Source: Candidatus Binatota bacterium
Lineage (GTDB): Bacteria; Desulfobacterota; Binatia; Bin18
Length of the DNA: 33,817 nt
NCBI GenBank assembly: GCA_011523265.1
Contig: WTHD01000502.1
Span: forward strand, 1 to 33,817
Reading direction: 5' to 3'
In this document: one piece after another, positions 15,570-24,212 of the stretch
Position numbering within the stretch: the first letter of the stretch is position 1
Layout: each line of letters starts with the position of its first letter
Notes under the pieces: model-generated
What the model was told of the DNA's origin: nothing
The model's database searches: none
What the model saw: the letters and a program-made list of their open reading frames with translations, nothing else
Program-made: the position numbers and the translations under genes

Positions 15570-16616
15570 TCATCTCACTGAGGGGATGACTTCTTTGGCA
15601 AATCGTTCCAGCGTCATACGCGCCGCAGCTTCATTCTGGGTGGTCACAAAAATAGCAATATCGGTCAGGCCGGCGGCTTTGAGCTCACATGCTTTGTCAA
15701 TGCAGTCCTGAGGCGTGCCCGCAATGGTACATTTCTGGGCAACGACATCAGGAATAAGTTCACGATGTTTGGCGGTCAAGTCAAGATGTTCATAGAAGCG
15801 GTAGCTTTCGGTCACCGCTTTCACGACATCGGCATGCTCAAGGCCGAGTGTGTCCGGGAGCCAGAGTTTATTGGCAATATTCCGCGCAGCAGTCGGGCGT
15901 ACTTGATCGAGCGCCGCATTCCGATCATCGTCAATAGCTGCATCAATCGCGGCGATAAAGCGGAGTCGGGCCGGGTCCCTACCCACTTTTCGCGCGCCTT
16001 CACTCGCCGCCTCGACCGCAACCCGCGCGCCCTCTCCGTTTCCACCCATATGGCCGTCAACAATAACGCCGTCGCCTATTTCACCGACCAACGTGGCGGC
16101 CCGTGGACTCATGACCGCAATCTCAATGGGCACTTTCCCCCACTCTTCGGCTCCGGCCACCCTCAGCCGGACTTCCTGTCCCCATGTTTTCTTGTCCCCA
16201 GGGGTGGACACAGCCGGAGCTTCCACCTCTTGTCCTGAAAATAAGTGGCGAATGAAAACAACATCCCGACGCAGTTGATCTCGCTTAGCCGGAGAGAGAC
16301 CCGCGGTTCTCACGGCCGAGTCTCCCGCGCCGATGCCGAGCACGGCCCGCCCCTGACTGAGCATATTGAGTGAGACCATTGCATTGGCCGTCACGGTTGT
16401 ATGACGGGTGACCAGATTCGTCACACCGGGCCCGAGTTTCACCCGTTGCGTGGCTTGGGCGCAGCAGGCCAGACAGACGTAGACGTCGTTCCACAGCATC
16501 TGCGAATCACCGACATACACCGTCTCAAAGCCACAGGCTTCGGCGCACTGGGCGAGGCGAACAACCGGTTCTATCGTTTGGCCCGAGTAGGGCCAAATCA
16601 TGACACTGAATCGCAT
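15570..16616 (-). CDS. LLM-class (luciferase-like) flavin-dependent oxidoreductase C
   Basis: 348 residues from the ATG at 16614-16616, with GGAGGAATGAGGAG directly upstream; longer in-frame starts reach into the preceding gene. Luciferase-like TIM barrel: MRFSVMIWPYSGQTIEPVVR, ACGFETVYVGDSQMLWNDVY, GRAVLGIGAGDSAVRTAGL, GEIGDGVIVDGHMGGNGEG, and the ending CTIAGTPQDCIDKACELKAAG. The GIGAGDSA loop and DSQMLWND signature make it a close relative of the oxidoreductase at 8201-9265. These features resemble F420-dependent methylene-H4MPT reductase-like enzymes, but the cofactor is unproven. It follows hydantoinase B by 40 bp and precedes the SnoaL-like gene by 33 bp. Confidence 0.93.
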   Translation of the reverse strand: MRFSVMIWPYSGQTIEPVVRLAQCAEACGFETVYVGDSQMLWNDVYVCLACCAQATQRVKLGPGVTNLVTRHTTVTANAMVSLNMLSQGRAVLGIGAGDSAVRTAGLSPAKRDQLRRDVVFIRHLFSGQEVEAPAVSTPGDKKTWGQEVRLRVAGAEEWGKVPIEIAVMSPRAATLVGEIGDGVIVDGHMGGNGEGARVAVEAASEGARKVGRDPARLRFIAAIDAAIDDDRNAALDQVRPTAARNIANKLWLPDTLGLEHADVVKAVTESYRFYEHLDLTAKHRELIPDVVAQKCTIAGTPQDCIDKACELKAAGLTDIAIFVTTQNEAAARMTLERFAKEVIPSVR

Positions 16617-16656
16617 CTCCTCATTCCTCCAGCTTGAAGCGGGTCGTACTCTCCCC

Positions 16657-18402
16657 TCATCTCCCATTGCGTAGCCGTGCGGTTGCCGCTTCGTCAACAA
16701 CAAACGTTGTTGGATTCATCACCACTCCGTAGTCTCGCCGTGCGCTTGCCATCGAGACCAATCCATCCCTTACGTCTTGTACGACTTTTTCGATCGCTCG
16801 CTGCTTCGGGTCGCCAAATCCGCCGCCGCCACTTGAGAATAGCTCCACTTCGTCTCCTCTGGACAGAATACTCGTGGAATTGGCCATACTCTCTTCCGTG
16901 CGGCCATCGGCATAGTGAAAAACCTGCCGGTTGGGCGGTGCGCCCTGTCCGCCCCGCAGGCCGAACGGTGCCGTGGCGGGTTGGGTACCGCTCCCGAAGT
17001 TTGCACACGCAATATTGTCGGCTTCGACCCGCCAGCGATAGGCCACACCCATGCCACCCCGCCATTGCCCGGCTCCGGCACTATCCTGACAATACTCAAA
17101 CTGCTCGATAAAATACGGGTTGACCAATTCGTGCAGTTCAGGGTCCGGCGAACGCAGTCCCCCCAAGCATATGGCAGTCCCGATATGGTCCCACCCGTCA
17201 AAGCCGGCCGTGGCTCCACCGCCACCTTTACTTAAAAAATGAATCTCTCCAAACGGCCGGCCGGTACGTGGGTTCATCCCCGTGGTGGCCGGTGCACACC
17301 AGCGGCCCCAGGCGGCCTGAACGCGCTCGGGGATAACCTCCGACAGGGCCAGCCAGACCGCTTCGGTTATGGTTTCGCCCGTTAGGACCGTGCAGGCCGT
17401 GCTTGGCGCTGGTTCGACCGGGTTCACCACACTCCCGCTCGGCGCCACAATGGAAACCGGACGCATGGCCCCTTCGTTATGCGGTACATCGGGGTTGACC
17501 AGAGTAAACAGCGCCAGGTAGGTCGCAGAAGCAGTATTGGCAAACGGACTGTTGACATAACCGAGGACTTGGTTATCCGAGCCTGAGTAATCGAACATCA
17601 CAGACTCGTCCTGCACCTCGACTTTCACTCGGATGGTCACCGGCCGACCGTGGACAATCCCGTCGTTATCGATCTGTCGCTCGGCCAGATACGTGCCGTT
17701 CGGGATCGCGTGAACTTCCTCGCGCATATGCTTTTCCGAGGCAGCCAGGAGGTGCTCAACGACCTGTTCGACAGTAGAGATGCCATGTTTTTTTACCAGC
17801 GCGATAATATTGCGTTCGCCCAGGCCGGCGGCACCAACCAGACAATGCAGGTCGCCCTCGACCAAAAACCGCAGGCGCACATTGGACACAATCATTTCCC
17901 ACAGGCCGCGATTCACCTTGCCCCGTTCATAGAGTTTAGCCGGTGGAATCCGCAGCCCCTCATCCCACACATCGCGTGCTTCCGGGTGATAGCCCGCCGC
18001 GCCGCCGCCACCGGTGTCGGCTTGATGGCCTTTTGTGACCGACCAGAAGCGCAATTCGCCATCAATATGAACCGGCTTGGCAATCGTAAAATCGGGCGGA
18101 TGGTTATTGCCCCGATACGGGTCGTTGAGAATGAAGACGTCGCCTTCGTGCGTGTCGTCGGCATAGGTCTCAGCAATCGAGCGGACCGCCCAGGGCGTTG
18201 CGGCCAGCAGGATGGGGATATAGGCCGTCTGGGCGACCAAACGGAGTTGGCGGTCATAAATTGCGGTCACAAAATCGCGCGCCTCACTAAAAATGGGCGA
18301 GCGCGAGGTCCGCAGCATGGTCTGGCCCATTTCTTTGGTGATCGAGTCCAGACGATTCGCGATGACCGATATGAGGATCGGATCAATCCTGTCCATTTGC
18401 AT
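16657..18402 (-). CDS. hyuB: hydantoinase B / oxoprolinase family protein
   Basis: 581 residues from the ATG at 18400-18402, with AAGGGG 6 nt upstream. An alternative GTG at 18433-18435 overlaps the hyuA stop (GTGA) and adds 11 residues encoded by the palindromic repeat. Family blocks: DPILISVIANRLDSITKEMG, TMLRTSRSPIFSEARDFVTA, EGDVFILNDPYRGNNHPPDF, then VFDYSGSDNQVLGYVNSP-like sequence and the C-terminal SSGGGGFGDPKQRA. Hydantoinase B pairs with hydantoinase A in ATP-dependent opening of cyclic amides (5-oxoproline, N-methylhydantoin). Related pairs carboxylate acetone or acetophenone. The catalytic subunit partner is directly upstream. The actual substrate is not predictable from the sequence. 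Confidence 0.95.
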   Translation of the reverse strand: MQMDRIDPILISVIANRLDSITKEMGQTMLRTSRSPIFSEARDFVTAIYDRQLRLVAQTAYIPILLAATPWAVRSIAETYADDTHEGDVFILNDPYRGNNHPPDFTIAKPVHIDGELRFWSVTKGHQADTGGGGAAGYHPEARDVWDEGLRIPPAKLYERGKVNRGLWEMIVSNVRLRFLVEGDLHCLVGAAGLGERNIIALVKKHGISTVEQVVEHLLAASEKHMREEVHAIPNGTYLAERQIDNDGIVHGRPVTIRVKVEVQDESVMFDYSGSDNQVLGYVNSPFANTASATYLALFTLVNPDVPHNEGAMRPVSIVAPSGSVVNPVEPAPSTACTVLTGETITEAVWLALSEVIPERVQAAWGRWCAPATTGMNPRTGRPFGEIHFLSKGGGGATAGFDGWDHIGTAICLGGLRSPDPELHELVNPYFIEQFEYCQDSAGAGQWRGGMGVAYRWRVEADNIACANFGSGTQPATAPFGLRGGQGAPPNRQVFHYADGRTEESMANSTSILSRGDEVELFSSGGGGFGDPKQRAIEKVVQDVRDGLVSMASARRDYGVVMNPTTFVVDEAATARLRNGR

Positions 18403-18420
18403 TCCATGCCCCTTCCGCAC

Positions 18421-18464
18421 TGTGCCAATTTTCACGGGGGAAGTTTCCCCCGAGCCCCCTCGGA
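18421..18464. repeat. 44-bp palindrome-containing repeat, copy 1 (hyuA/hyuB junction)
   Basis: Matches 20564-20607 at 40 of 44 positions. It contains the perfect inverted repeat CGGGGGAA (18435-18442) / TTCCCCCG (18445-18452) and a CCCCCTCGGA tail. It encodes the last residues and stop of hyuA and lies just upstream of the hyuB start. It resembles a REP-type element. Confidence 0.85.
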
Positions 18465-20561
18465 TGTCCGCCCGCCCAAGCCTGCGAGGATTTCATCAAG
18501 CGGTCGCTCAGCCGGGTGCATGACATAATTACGGTAGGCGTCACAGACCAAACGATAGCTGGGCGGAACAAGGACTGTGGTGTTGGCCTGTTCGATCAAC
18601 GCCGGTCCGCTCAGAGCCATGCCACAGTCGAACTGGTCCCCATTATAGACAGCAACCTGATATGGCGTCCCGGAGAAGTACGCCCGCCGCTTGCCTTTGA
18701 GCGCGACGGCCGGGTCTGCGGCCACAAACGGACTTGGCGTGAGTCGCGGTTTCTCCGTGAGCCCTAGCGCCTTGACCCGCAGATTGATCATTTCCAACGG
18801 AGCTTCCGGCATGGCATACCCATAGAGCGTCTCGTGGAGGCGATGAAAACGTGCGGCGACTGCCGCCAACTCAGATTCCGAAAGAGGAGGATGAACCGGG
18901 ACTTCGACTTCGTGAAATTGGCCAATATAACGCACATCGAACGTTGTGTGGATTTGTATTTTCTCGGCGGGGATGCCTTCTGATGACAACGTTACTCGCG
19001 CCTGCTCTTCAATCTCCCCCAGGGTACGGTTGATATCGTCGGGAACGATGGCGTCCCAGTCTCGGGTGAACGTCTGAACGTAGTCGTGCTGCAAATCAGA
19101 GATCAGCATGCCGGCCGCACAGAATACCGACGACTCCTGGGGAATCACGGTCAGCAGGATATCCAATTCTCGGGCTATCATTCCGGCGTGCAGCGGCCCT
19201 GCTCCACCGGCAACCACAAGCGCAAACTCGCGTGGATCATAGCCCCGTTCGATCGAAACACCCTGAAGCGCGGCCGCCATATTGGCATTCACAATGCGAT
19301 AGATACCCTCGGCAGCCTCAGTAGGAGAGAGGCCCAAGGGCTCAGCGATCTTGTTTGTCACCGCGCGCTGAGCCCCGTGATAATCAAGAGGCATCTCCCC
19401 GCCTAATAGACCGCCTGAGGAAAGATAGCCAAGAACCAAGTTGGCATCTGTCACCGTGGGTTCGACCCCGCCACGGCCGTAACATACCGGACCTGGCTCG
19501 GCTCCGGCACTCTTGGGCCCGACCTGGAGGATCCCCCCGGCATCAATCCAGGCAATACTGCCCCCGCCAGCGCCAACCGTGTGGATGTCCAGCAAGGGCA
19601 GAGCGAGCCGGTGGCCACCAATCTCGCCTTCTGTTGTTGTCACGGGCTGACGGTCGTGGATGAGACAGGCATCAAAACTGGTCCCGCCCATGTCAACCGT
19701 AATCACGTCACACAGGGCATAAGTGTCAGCATAGAACACTCCGGCCATGGGCCCGCCCGCCGGGCCGGATAAGAGGGTATTCGCGGCAAAGCGCCGAGTC
19801 AGGTGGGGCGACATCACCCCACCGTTCGACTGCATAATAAGCAAGACGCCAGCAAAGCCCGATGCGTCCAACTGGCTTTCAAGCTGAGTCAGATAGCGCG
19901 ACAGCGGAGGACCGACCGTGGCATTGAGGACGGTGGTGGAATGTCGCTCATAGGCCCGGATTTGCGGCAACACCTCGGAGGATAAGGACACATATACATC
20001 GGGTAAGGCATCCTGGATGAGTTGACCGGTTCGTCGTTCATGGGCCGGATTTAAGAAGGACCACAGATAGCTGATCGCCACCGCCTCAATGGCATGCGCC
20101 CGGATGTGTGCAATCGCGTCCATCACATCCGCTTCGTGCAGGGGAGTCACCACTGCGCCCTCAACATTGACCCGTTCACGAATAGGATAAATATGCGCCC
20201 GAGGAACCAAAGGCGGCGGCGGACCGTATTTGCTATCGTACTGACGGTCGCGTAGCCCACGCCGCATATTGAGCACATCACGAAAGCCACGGGTCGTCAG
20301 AAAGGCGGCTTTGGCTCCTTCCCCGGTCAAGACGGCATTGGTCGTAATGGTCGTCCCATGAACAATGACGCTGACTCGACCGAGGAAATCCGACAGCTCA
20401 CGATCAAAAGAAGCAGCGATCTTTCGCAGTCCCTGCAAGACACTGACCGCGGGCTGCGACGGCGTGGTCGGCGTCTTATAGACTTGAGCCGCGCCCTGCG
20501 AGTCAGTGACAAGAAAGTCGGTAAACGTGCCACCGACGTCAATACCGATTTTGTACTTCAT
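18432..20561 (-). CDS. hyuA: hydantoinase A / oxoprolinase family protein
   Basis: 709 residues, the usual length for the family. It begins with the ASKHA-type phosphate loop KIGIDVGGTFTDFLV (residues 4-18). RVSVIVHGTTITTNAVLTGE and the second ATP-binding motif VDMGGTSFDACLI follow, then HTVGAGGGSIAWID, and FALVVAGGAGPLHAGMIARE near residue 450. This subunit binds ATP and activates the cyclic amide or ketone for the partner subunit. The ATG at 20559-20561 overlaps the DUF35 stop by 4 nt (ATGA). No close SD is visible because the palindromic repeat occupies the upstream stretch, so translation by reinitiation is likely. Its own last codons are contributed by a second copy of the repeat, read in another frame. 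Confidence 0.95.
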   Translation of the reverse strand: MKYKIGIDVGGTFTDFLVTDSQGAAQVYKTPTTPSQPAVSVLQGLRKIAASFDRELSDFLGRVSVIVHGTTITTNAVLTGEGAKAAFLTTRGFRDVLNMRRGLRDRQYDSKYGPPPPLVPRAHIYPIRERVNVEGAVVTPLHEADVMDAIAHIRAHAIEAVAISYLWSFLNPAHERRTGQLIQDALPDVYVSLSSEVLPQIRAYERHSTTVLNATVGPPLSRYLTQLESQLDASGFAGVLLIMQSNGGVMSPHLTRRFAANTLLSGPAGGPMAGVFYADTYALCDVITVDMGGTSFDACLIHDRQPVTTTEGEIGGHRLALPLLDIHTVGAGGGSIAWIDAGGILQVGPKSAGAEPGPVCYGRGGVEPTVTDANLVLGYLSSGGLLGGEMPLDYHGAQRAVTNKIAEPLGLSPTEAAEGIYRIVNANMAAALQGVSIERGYDPREFALVVAGGAGPLHAGMIARELDILLTVIPQESSVFCAAGMLISDLQHDYVQTFTRDWDAIVPDDINRTLGEIEEQARVTLSSEGIPAEKIQIHTTFDVRYIGQFHEVEVPVHPPLSESELAAVAARFHRLHETLYGYAMPEAPLEMINLRVKALGLTEKPRLTPSPFVAADPAVALKGKRRAYFSGTPYQVAVYNGDQFDCGMALSGPALIEQANTTVLVPPSYRLVCDAYRNYVMHPAERPLDEILAGLGGRTSEGARGKLPP

Positions 20562-21034
20562 GCTGTGACAATTTTCACGGGGGAAGTCTCCCCCGCACCC
20601 CCTCGGACCAGGGTAAATGTCGGCACATAGCGCTCAATGCCCTCAGGGTCCTGTCCGACCGCGGACGGCAAGAGACGTACAGTACGCCCCCGCTCAACCT
20701 GGTTGGGCTCTGTTTCAACCAGTCGGGTGAAGATCCTCAGCCCTTCGACGCGGACCACAGCGAAAATCAATGGACGCGGAAAGCCCGGAGGGACGCCGGT
20801 ATCTTGAATGGTATAGGCGTGGATCGTCCCCCGGCTCGAGAGCTCAATCCAGTCGAGTTGGTCTGAGAGACACTCCGGACAGACTACACGCGGCGGCCAG
20901 TGGCACAGGGCGCACTGTGGACAGAATGTGGTGAGCAGCTTTTGCGACCGCAGGGCCTCATAAAACGGAGCCAGTCGAGTATTCTGACTGCCCTGAAGCG
21001 GAAAGGGGTCAATGGCGCGGAAATATTCGCTCAT
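20558..21034 (-). CDS. Zn-ribbon domain-containing OB-fold protein (DUF35)
   Basis: 158 residues. An N-terminal helix precedes a zinc ribbon with Cys38, Cys41, Cys52 and Cys55 (CPQC...CPEC). An OB-fold follows with the family pattern RGTIHAYTIQDTGVPPGF and PLIFAVVRVEGLRIFTRLVE. DUF35 proteins are obligate partners of thiolase-superfamily enzymes: ChsH2 with the aldolase Ltp2, and archaeal acetoacetyl-CoA thiolase with HMG-CoA synthase. The gene is 6 bp downstream of the thiolase here, which supports that pairing. The C-terminal tail (GGAGETSPVKIVTA) is encoded by the palindromic repeat and is probably not part of the domain. Confidence 0.93.
   Translation of the reverse strand: MSEYFRAIDPFPLQGSQNTRLAPFYEALRSQKLLTTFCPQCALCHWPPRVVCPECLSDQLDWIELSSRGTIHAYTIQDTGVPPGFPRPLIFAVVRVEGLRIFTRLVETEPNQVERGRTVRLLPSAVGQDPEGIERYVPTFTLVRGGAGETSPVKIVTA
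20564..20607. repeat. 44-bp palindrome-containing repeat, copy 2 (DUF35/hyuA junction)
   Basis: Second copy of the element at 18421-18464, with four mismatches. The inverted repeat is CGGGGGA (20578-20584), loop AGTC, TCCCCCG (20589-20595). It encodes the C-terminal tail of the DUF35 protein and ends 3 bp upstream of the hyuA start codon, placing a hairpin where an SD would be expected. Confidence 0.85.
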
Positions 21035-21040
21035 AGGCAG

Positions 21041-22204
21041 CTACTCCCGCCCATAAATCATGACCACATGCTCACCCATCCCACTATTATTATGCGTCAG
21101 TCCGATATGCGCCTCCGGAACCTGCCGTTCGCCTGCTTCCCCGCACAGTTGCCAAAAGGCTTCGACCGCCTGAGCCACACCTGTAGCCCCAAGCGGGTGG
21201 CCGCAGCCCATCAGCCCGCCGCGAGGATTGACAACCACGTCCCCACCGTAATCGGACCGCCCCTCCATAACAAACGGACCACCTTCACCCTTCGGACAGA
21301 ATCCAAGCTCTTCATAGGCAATAATCTCAGCGATGGCAAAACAGTCGTGGACCTCGGCAAAATCCACAGCGCTCGCCTGTATCCCGGCCATAGCGTAGGC
21401 GTCCCCGGCGGCCTGTTTCATGGCCGGCCAACTGGCATAATCGGGGTCGAGGCTGGAGACCGAAAACCCATGGACGGCCTGCCCGGTTCCATGAATAAAG
21501 ACCGGCTTGTCCGTTATCTCTTTGGCCCGCTCTTCGCTCGCCAGGATAACGGCAGCCGCACCATCCGTGATAGGAGAACACATAAACAGCCGCAGCGGGG
21601 AGGCGATCATGCGCGAGCACACGACCGCATCCAAGGTAACGCCATTCTGAAAATGGGCGTACGGATTTTTGCTTGAATGCGTATGATTTTTCACCGCCAC
21701 ATGGGCAAGCTGCTCCTCTGTGGTGCCGTATTCGGCCATATGCAGTTGGGCGGCCAGGGCAAAGGAAGGCGGAGCAGTGAGTCCAAAACAGGCCTCCCAG
21801 TCTCGGTCTACCCCGGTCCCCATATTCAGTACGGCCTCACCCATATTGGGGAGATTGAGCTTCTCGACCCCCAGCACCATGACGACATCGGCCAGACCGG
21901 CGGCAATAAATGCGTAGGCATAGCGTATCCCCGCAGTACCACTGGCACACATATGTTCGGTCCGGGCCGAGAGCTTGTTAGGCTGAATGCCCAGCGTTTC
22001 CGCGGCAAGCGGAGCAATATGACTTTGAAAGGCCGCCCGTTCGGGCAGGACGGCACCGACGACCAACCCTTCGATGTCCTTGGGAGTCAAGTGCGGAACA
22101 GAAGTAAAGCAGGCCCGGCCGGCCTCGGCAAGCAGTTCCCGAAAGCCGGCGGCGCGCACCCCAAAGCGTGACAGTCCCGCCCCAACCAGGGCAACCCGAC
22201 GCAT
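21041..22204 (-). CDS. thiolase-family protein (SCP-x / lipid-transfer-protein type)
   Basis: 387 residues from the ATG at 22202-22204, with AAAGGAG 6 nt upstream; an in-frame TTG lies two codons earlier. The nucleophile Cys86 is in EHMCASGTAGIRYA. The VHDCFAIAE motif and His336 in GLMGCGHPLGATG are both typical of SCP2-thiolases. The classical C-terminal CxGGG cysteine is replaced by NNSGMGEHVV, as expected in Ltp/SCP-x relatives. Reactions include thiolytic or retro-aldol cleavage of beta-keto- or beta-hydroxyacyl-CoA, often from sterol side chains. A DUF35 partner follows 6 bp downstream. It heads the ten-gene minus-strand run and has an 85-bp spacer upstream. Confidence 0.94.
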   Translation of the reverse strand: MRRVALVGAGLSRFGVRAAGFRELLAEAGRACFTSVPHLTPKDIEGLVVGAVLPERAAFQSHIAPLAAETLGIQPNKLSARTEHMCASGTAGIRYAYAFIAAGLADVVMVLGVEKLNLPNMGEAVLNMGTGVDRDWEACFGLTAPPSFALAAQLHMAEYGTTEEQLAHVAVKNHTHSSKNPYAHFQNGVTLDAVVCSRMIASPLRLFMCSPITDGAAAVILASEERAKEITDKPVFIHGTGQAVHGFSVSSLDPDYASWPAMKQAAGDAYAMAGIQASAVDFAEVHDCFAIAEIIAYEELGFCPKGEGGPFVMEGRSDYGGDVVVNPRGGLMGCGHPLGATGVAQAVEAFWQLCGEAGERQVPEAHIGLTHNNSGMGEHVVMIYGRE

Positions 22205-22289
22205 ACACAACTCCTTTGTGTCCGAGACAATCCTACCTAATCAAGAATCCTGTTTGCTGAAAAGGCGGTGCTTCTCTCCGGGGGAGGTC

Positions 22290-24182
22290 TTACTCTTGAG
22301 GAGGAGCCGCTTGCAGAGCTCTCAAACGGTCGCGTGTCTGTTGGGCCGCGTCCGTCTTCCCGGTCTTTTCATACAGCCGAACGAGTTGTTCAAGCGTCTC
22401 GCGGATCACTGGGCTGTCCGCGGGCAGGGCTTCCTCTTGGATGTGGACCGCTCGCTCCGTGAGCAACACCGCCTCTTCATTTTTTCCCTGCTCTGCATGG
22501 AACATCGCCTGGGTTCGGAGATTCAGCGCAACGTTCGGATGGTCTGCACCAAGCGACGCCTCCATAGCTGAAGCGGCCTGCTCGTATAGGGGTAAGAATG
22601 TCGTATAATCCTTGGTGTCCTGGAGGAGGTCAGCGATGCCGCTCAGGGTCGTGGCCAGATTATTCAGACTGACCGCAATATCACGCTGCCCAGGTTCCAA
22701 CGCTTTGGTCTCAACCGCCAGAGCTTCTTCATAATACTGCTGAGAGGCGGCAAGGTCCCCGGCATCTTTCAGGAACAGCGCAAACTGATTCAGGCTCGTA
22801 GCAATATTCGGGTGATCCTCACCCAGCGCGGTCTTCATCACCCGCACGGATCGTTCGAACAGCGGACGGGCGGTCTCAAAGTTACCATTCTGATGGTGCA
22901 GAGAAGCCAGGTTATTCAGACTGACCGCCACATTGGGATGGGCCTGGCCATAGGCCGTCTCGGTAATCTGAAGCGCGCGCTCGTACAAGGGCAACGGACG
23001 GACGCTATCCCCCCCCTCGCGCAGGGCTAAGGCCATATTGTTCAGATTCATCGCCACAACAGGGTGGTCCTTGCCCAGCGCTTGTTCGTTGATCGCAATG
23101 ACGCGCTCATAGACCTGTGCGGCCTCAGCATAGTTCCGGACCTGGTACAACAGAGACGCCAGGTTGTTCAGGCTGGTGCCTACGTCTGGATGCGTCGAAC
23201 CATAGGCAGCGGCATATATCTCGGCAGCCCGCTCAAACATGGGTCTTGCTTTGGCGAATTCTCCTATTTGATATAACGCCGATCCGAGATTGTTGAGGCT
23301 CGCAGCCACATCGGGATGTGACGGGCCTAGTGCCGTCTCTCGGATTTCGAGTGCGCGTTGCTGTATTTCTCCTGCCTCGGGGTAATTGCCCATTTCCTTC
23401 ATGAGCAGCCCCAACCGGGTCAGGTCGTCGGCAACAACAGGATGCTGAGCGCCGTGCGTGCGCTCATGAATGGAAAGCGCACTCTGGAGTAAGGTTCGGG
23501 CGCCGTTATACTGCTTGGTCGCAATCAACAGCTCGCCCAGATTAATCATACTCAGCGCAACAGCCGGATGTTCGTTCCCGAGCTGCTGTTGATGGATCGT
23601 CAACGCCCGTTCAAAAAGCGGACGGGCCTGCTCGTACTGTTTTTGCTCCTTGTACAGCATGGCCAGGTTGCCGACACTCACGGCAACCGCGGCATGCGAC
23701 TGCCCATAGGCGGCCTCTGTAATGCTCAGGGCCCGCTCGAACAGCGGACGAGCAGCATCGAACTGCTGCTGATCCTGGAGCACCAGGGCGAGATTGGTCA
23801 GACTGCGGATAATACCGGGATGGTTGTTCCCAAGCGCCTTCTCGTCAATGCCCAGCGCTCGTTCGAAGAGCTGACGAGCTTCCGTGTATTGACGGGTCTG
23901 CTGGAGAAGGAGGGCGAGGTTATTGAGGCTTTGAGAGACGAGCGGATGGTCGGGGCCGGCGATCTTTTCCGTTTGCCCAAGCAGTTCGCGCGCAACGGGA
24001 ATGGCAGCTTGAAATTTTCCAGCCGCGTGCAAGCGCCCGGCCTCTTCGGCTAATTGCTTGAGGCGGGTACCCGGCGCCTCGTCCGCCCCAGAAGCAAACG
24101 GCGCCAAACTGAAGACAGCAAAGGCAGCAACGACGCTGAGGATTCGTCTTGGACTATTCACTACAAGTGAGAGCCGAGACAT
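22290..24182 (-). CDS. exported tetratricopeptide (kinesin-light-chain-type TPR) protein
   Basis: 630 residues from the ATG at 24180-24182. An in-frame TTG eight codons earlier is possible, and no clear SD supports either. A signal peptide is visible (MSRLSLVVNSPRRILSVVAA, cleavage near ASGADE), so it should be periplasmic or surface-linked. About thirteen 42-residue TPR_10/12-type repeats follow. Each begins with a G-x-x-HP motif (DHPLVSQSLNNLALL, NNHPGIIRSLTNLALV, PSHPDVAASLNNLGSAL and so on) and ends in PLFERAL or a variant. Repeat 11 is degenerate (PGQRDI), with an insertion just after it. TPR solenoids scaffold protein complexes. It is the last gene of the envelope cluster, 30 bp after the small exported protein, and may organise that machinery. 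Confidence 0.94.
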   Translation of the reverse strand: MSRLSLVVNSPRRILSVVAAFAVFSLAPFASGADEAPGTRLKQLAEEAGRLHAAGKFQAAIPVARELLGQTEKIAGPDHPLVSQSLNNLALLLQQTRQYTEARQLFERALGIDEKALGNNHPGIIRSLTNLALVLQDQQQFDAARPLFERALSITEAAYGQSHAAVAVSVGNLAMLYKEQKQYEQARPLFERALTIHQQQLGNEHPAVALSMINLGELLIATKQYNGARTLLQSALSIHERTHGAQHPVVADDLTRLGLLMKEMGNYPEAGEIQQRALEIRETALGPSHPDVAASLNNLGSALYQIGEFAKARPMFERAAEIYAAAYGSTHPDVGTSLNNLASLLYQVRNYAEAAQVYERVIAINEQALGKDHPVVAMNLNNMALALREGGDSVRPLPLYERALQITETAYGQAHPNVAVSLNNLASLHHQNGNFETARPLFERSVRVMKTALGEDHPNIATSLNQFALFLKDAGDLAASQQYYEEALAVETKALEPGQRDIAVSLNNLATTLSGIADLLQDTKDYTTFLPLYEQAASAMEASLGADHPNVALNLRTQAMFHAEQGKNEEAVLLTERAVHIQEEALPADSPVIRETLEQLVRLYEKTGKTDAAQQTRDRLRALQAAPPQE

Positions 24183-24212
24183 GAGGAAGGGTTCATAACC
24201 CTGCAAGACAGA

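Noticed and set aside
17650-18528. Plus-strand open frame of about 290 codons opposite hyuB and the end of hyuA
   Set aside because: It overlaps conserved hydantoinase blocks completely, has no SD and crosses a gene junction of the opposite strand.
22290-24182. 126-bp periodicity that could be taken for a DNA tandem repeat or CRISPR-like array
   Set aside because: The period equals the 42-residue TPR unit. The units are diverged in DNA and conserved in protein, so it is a coding repeat.
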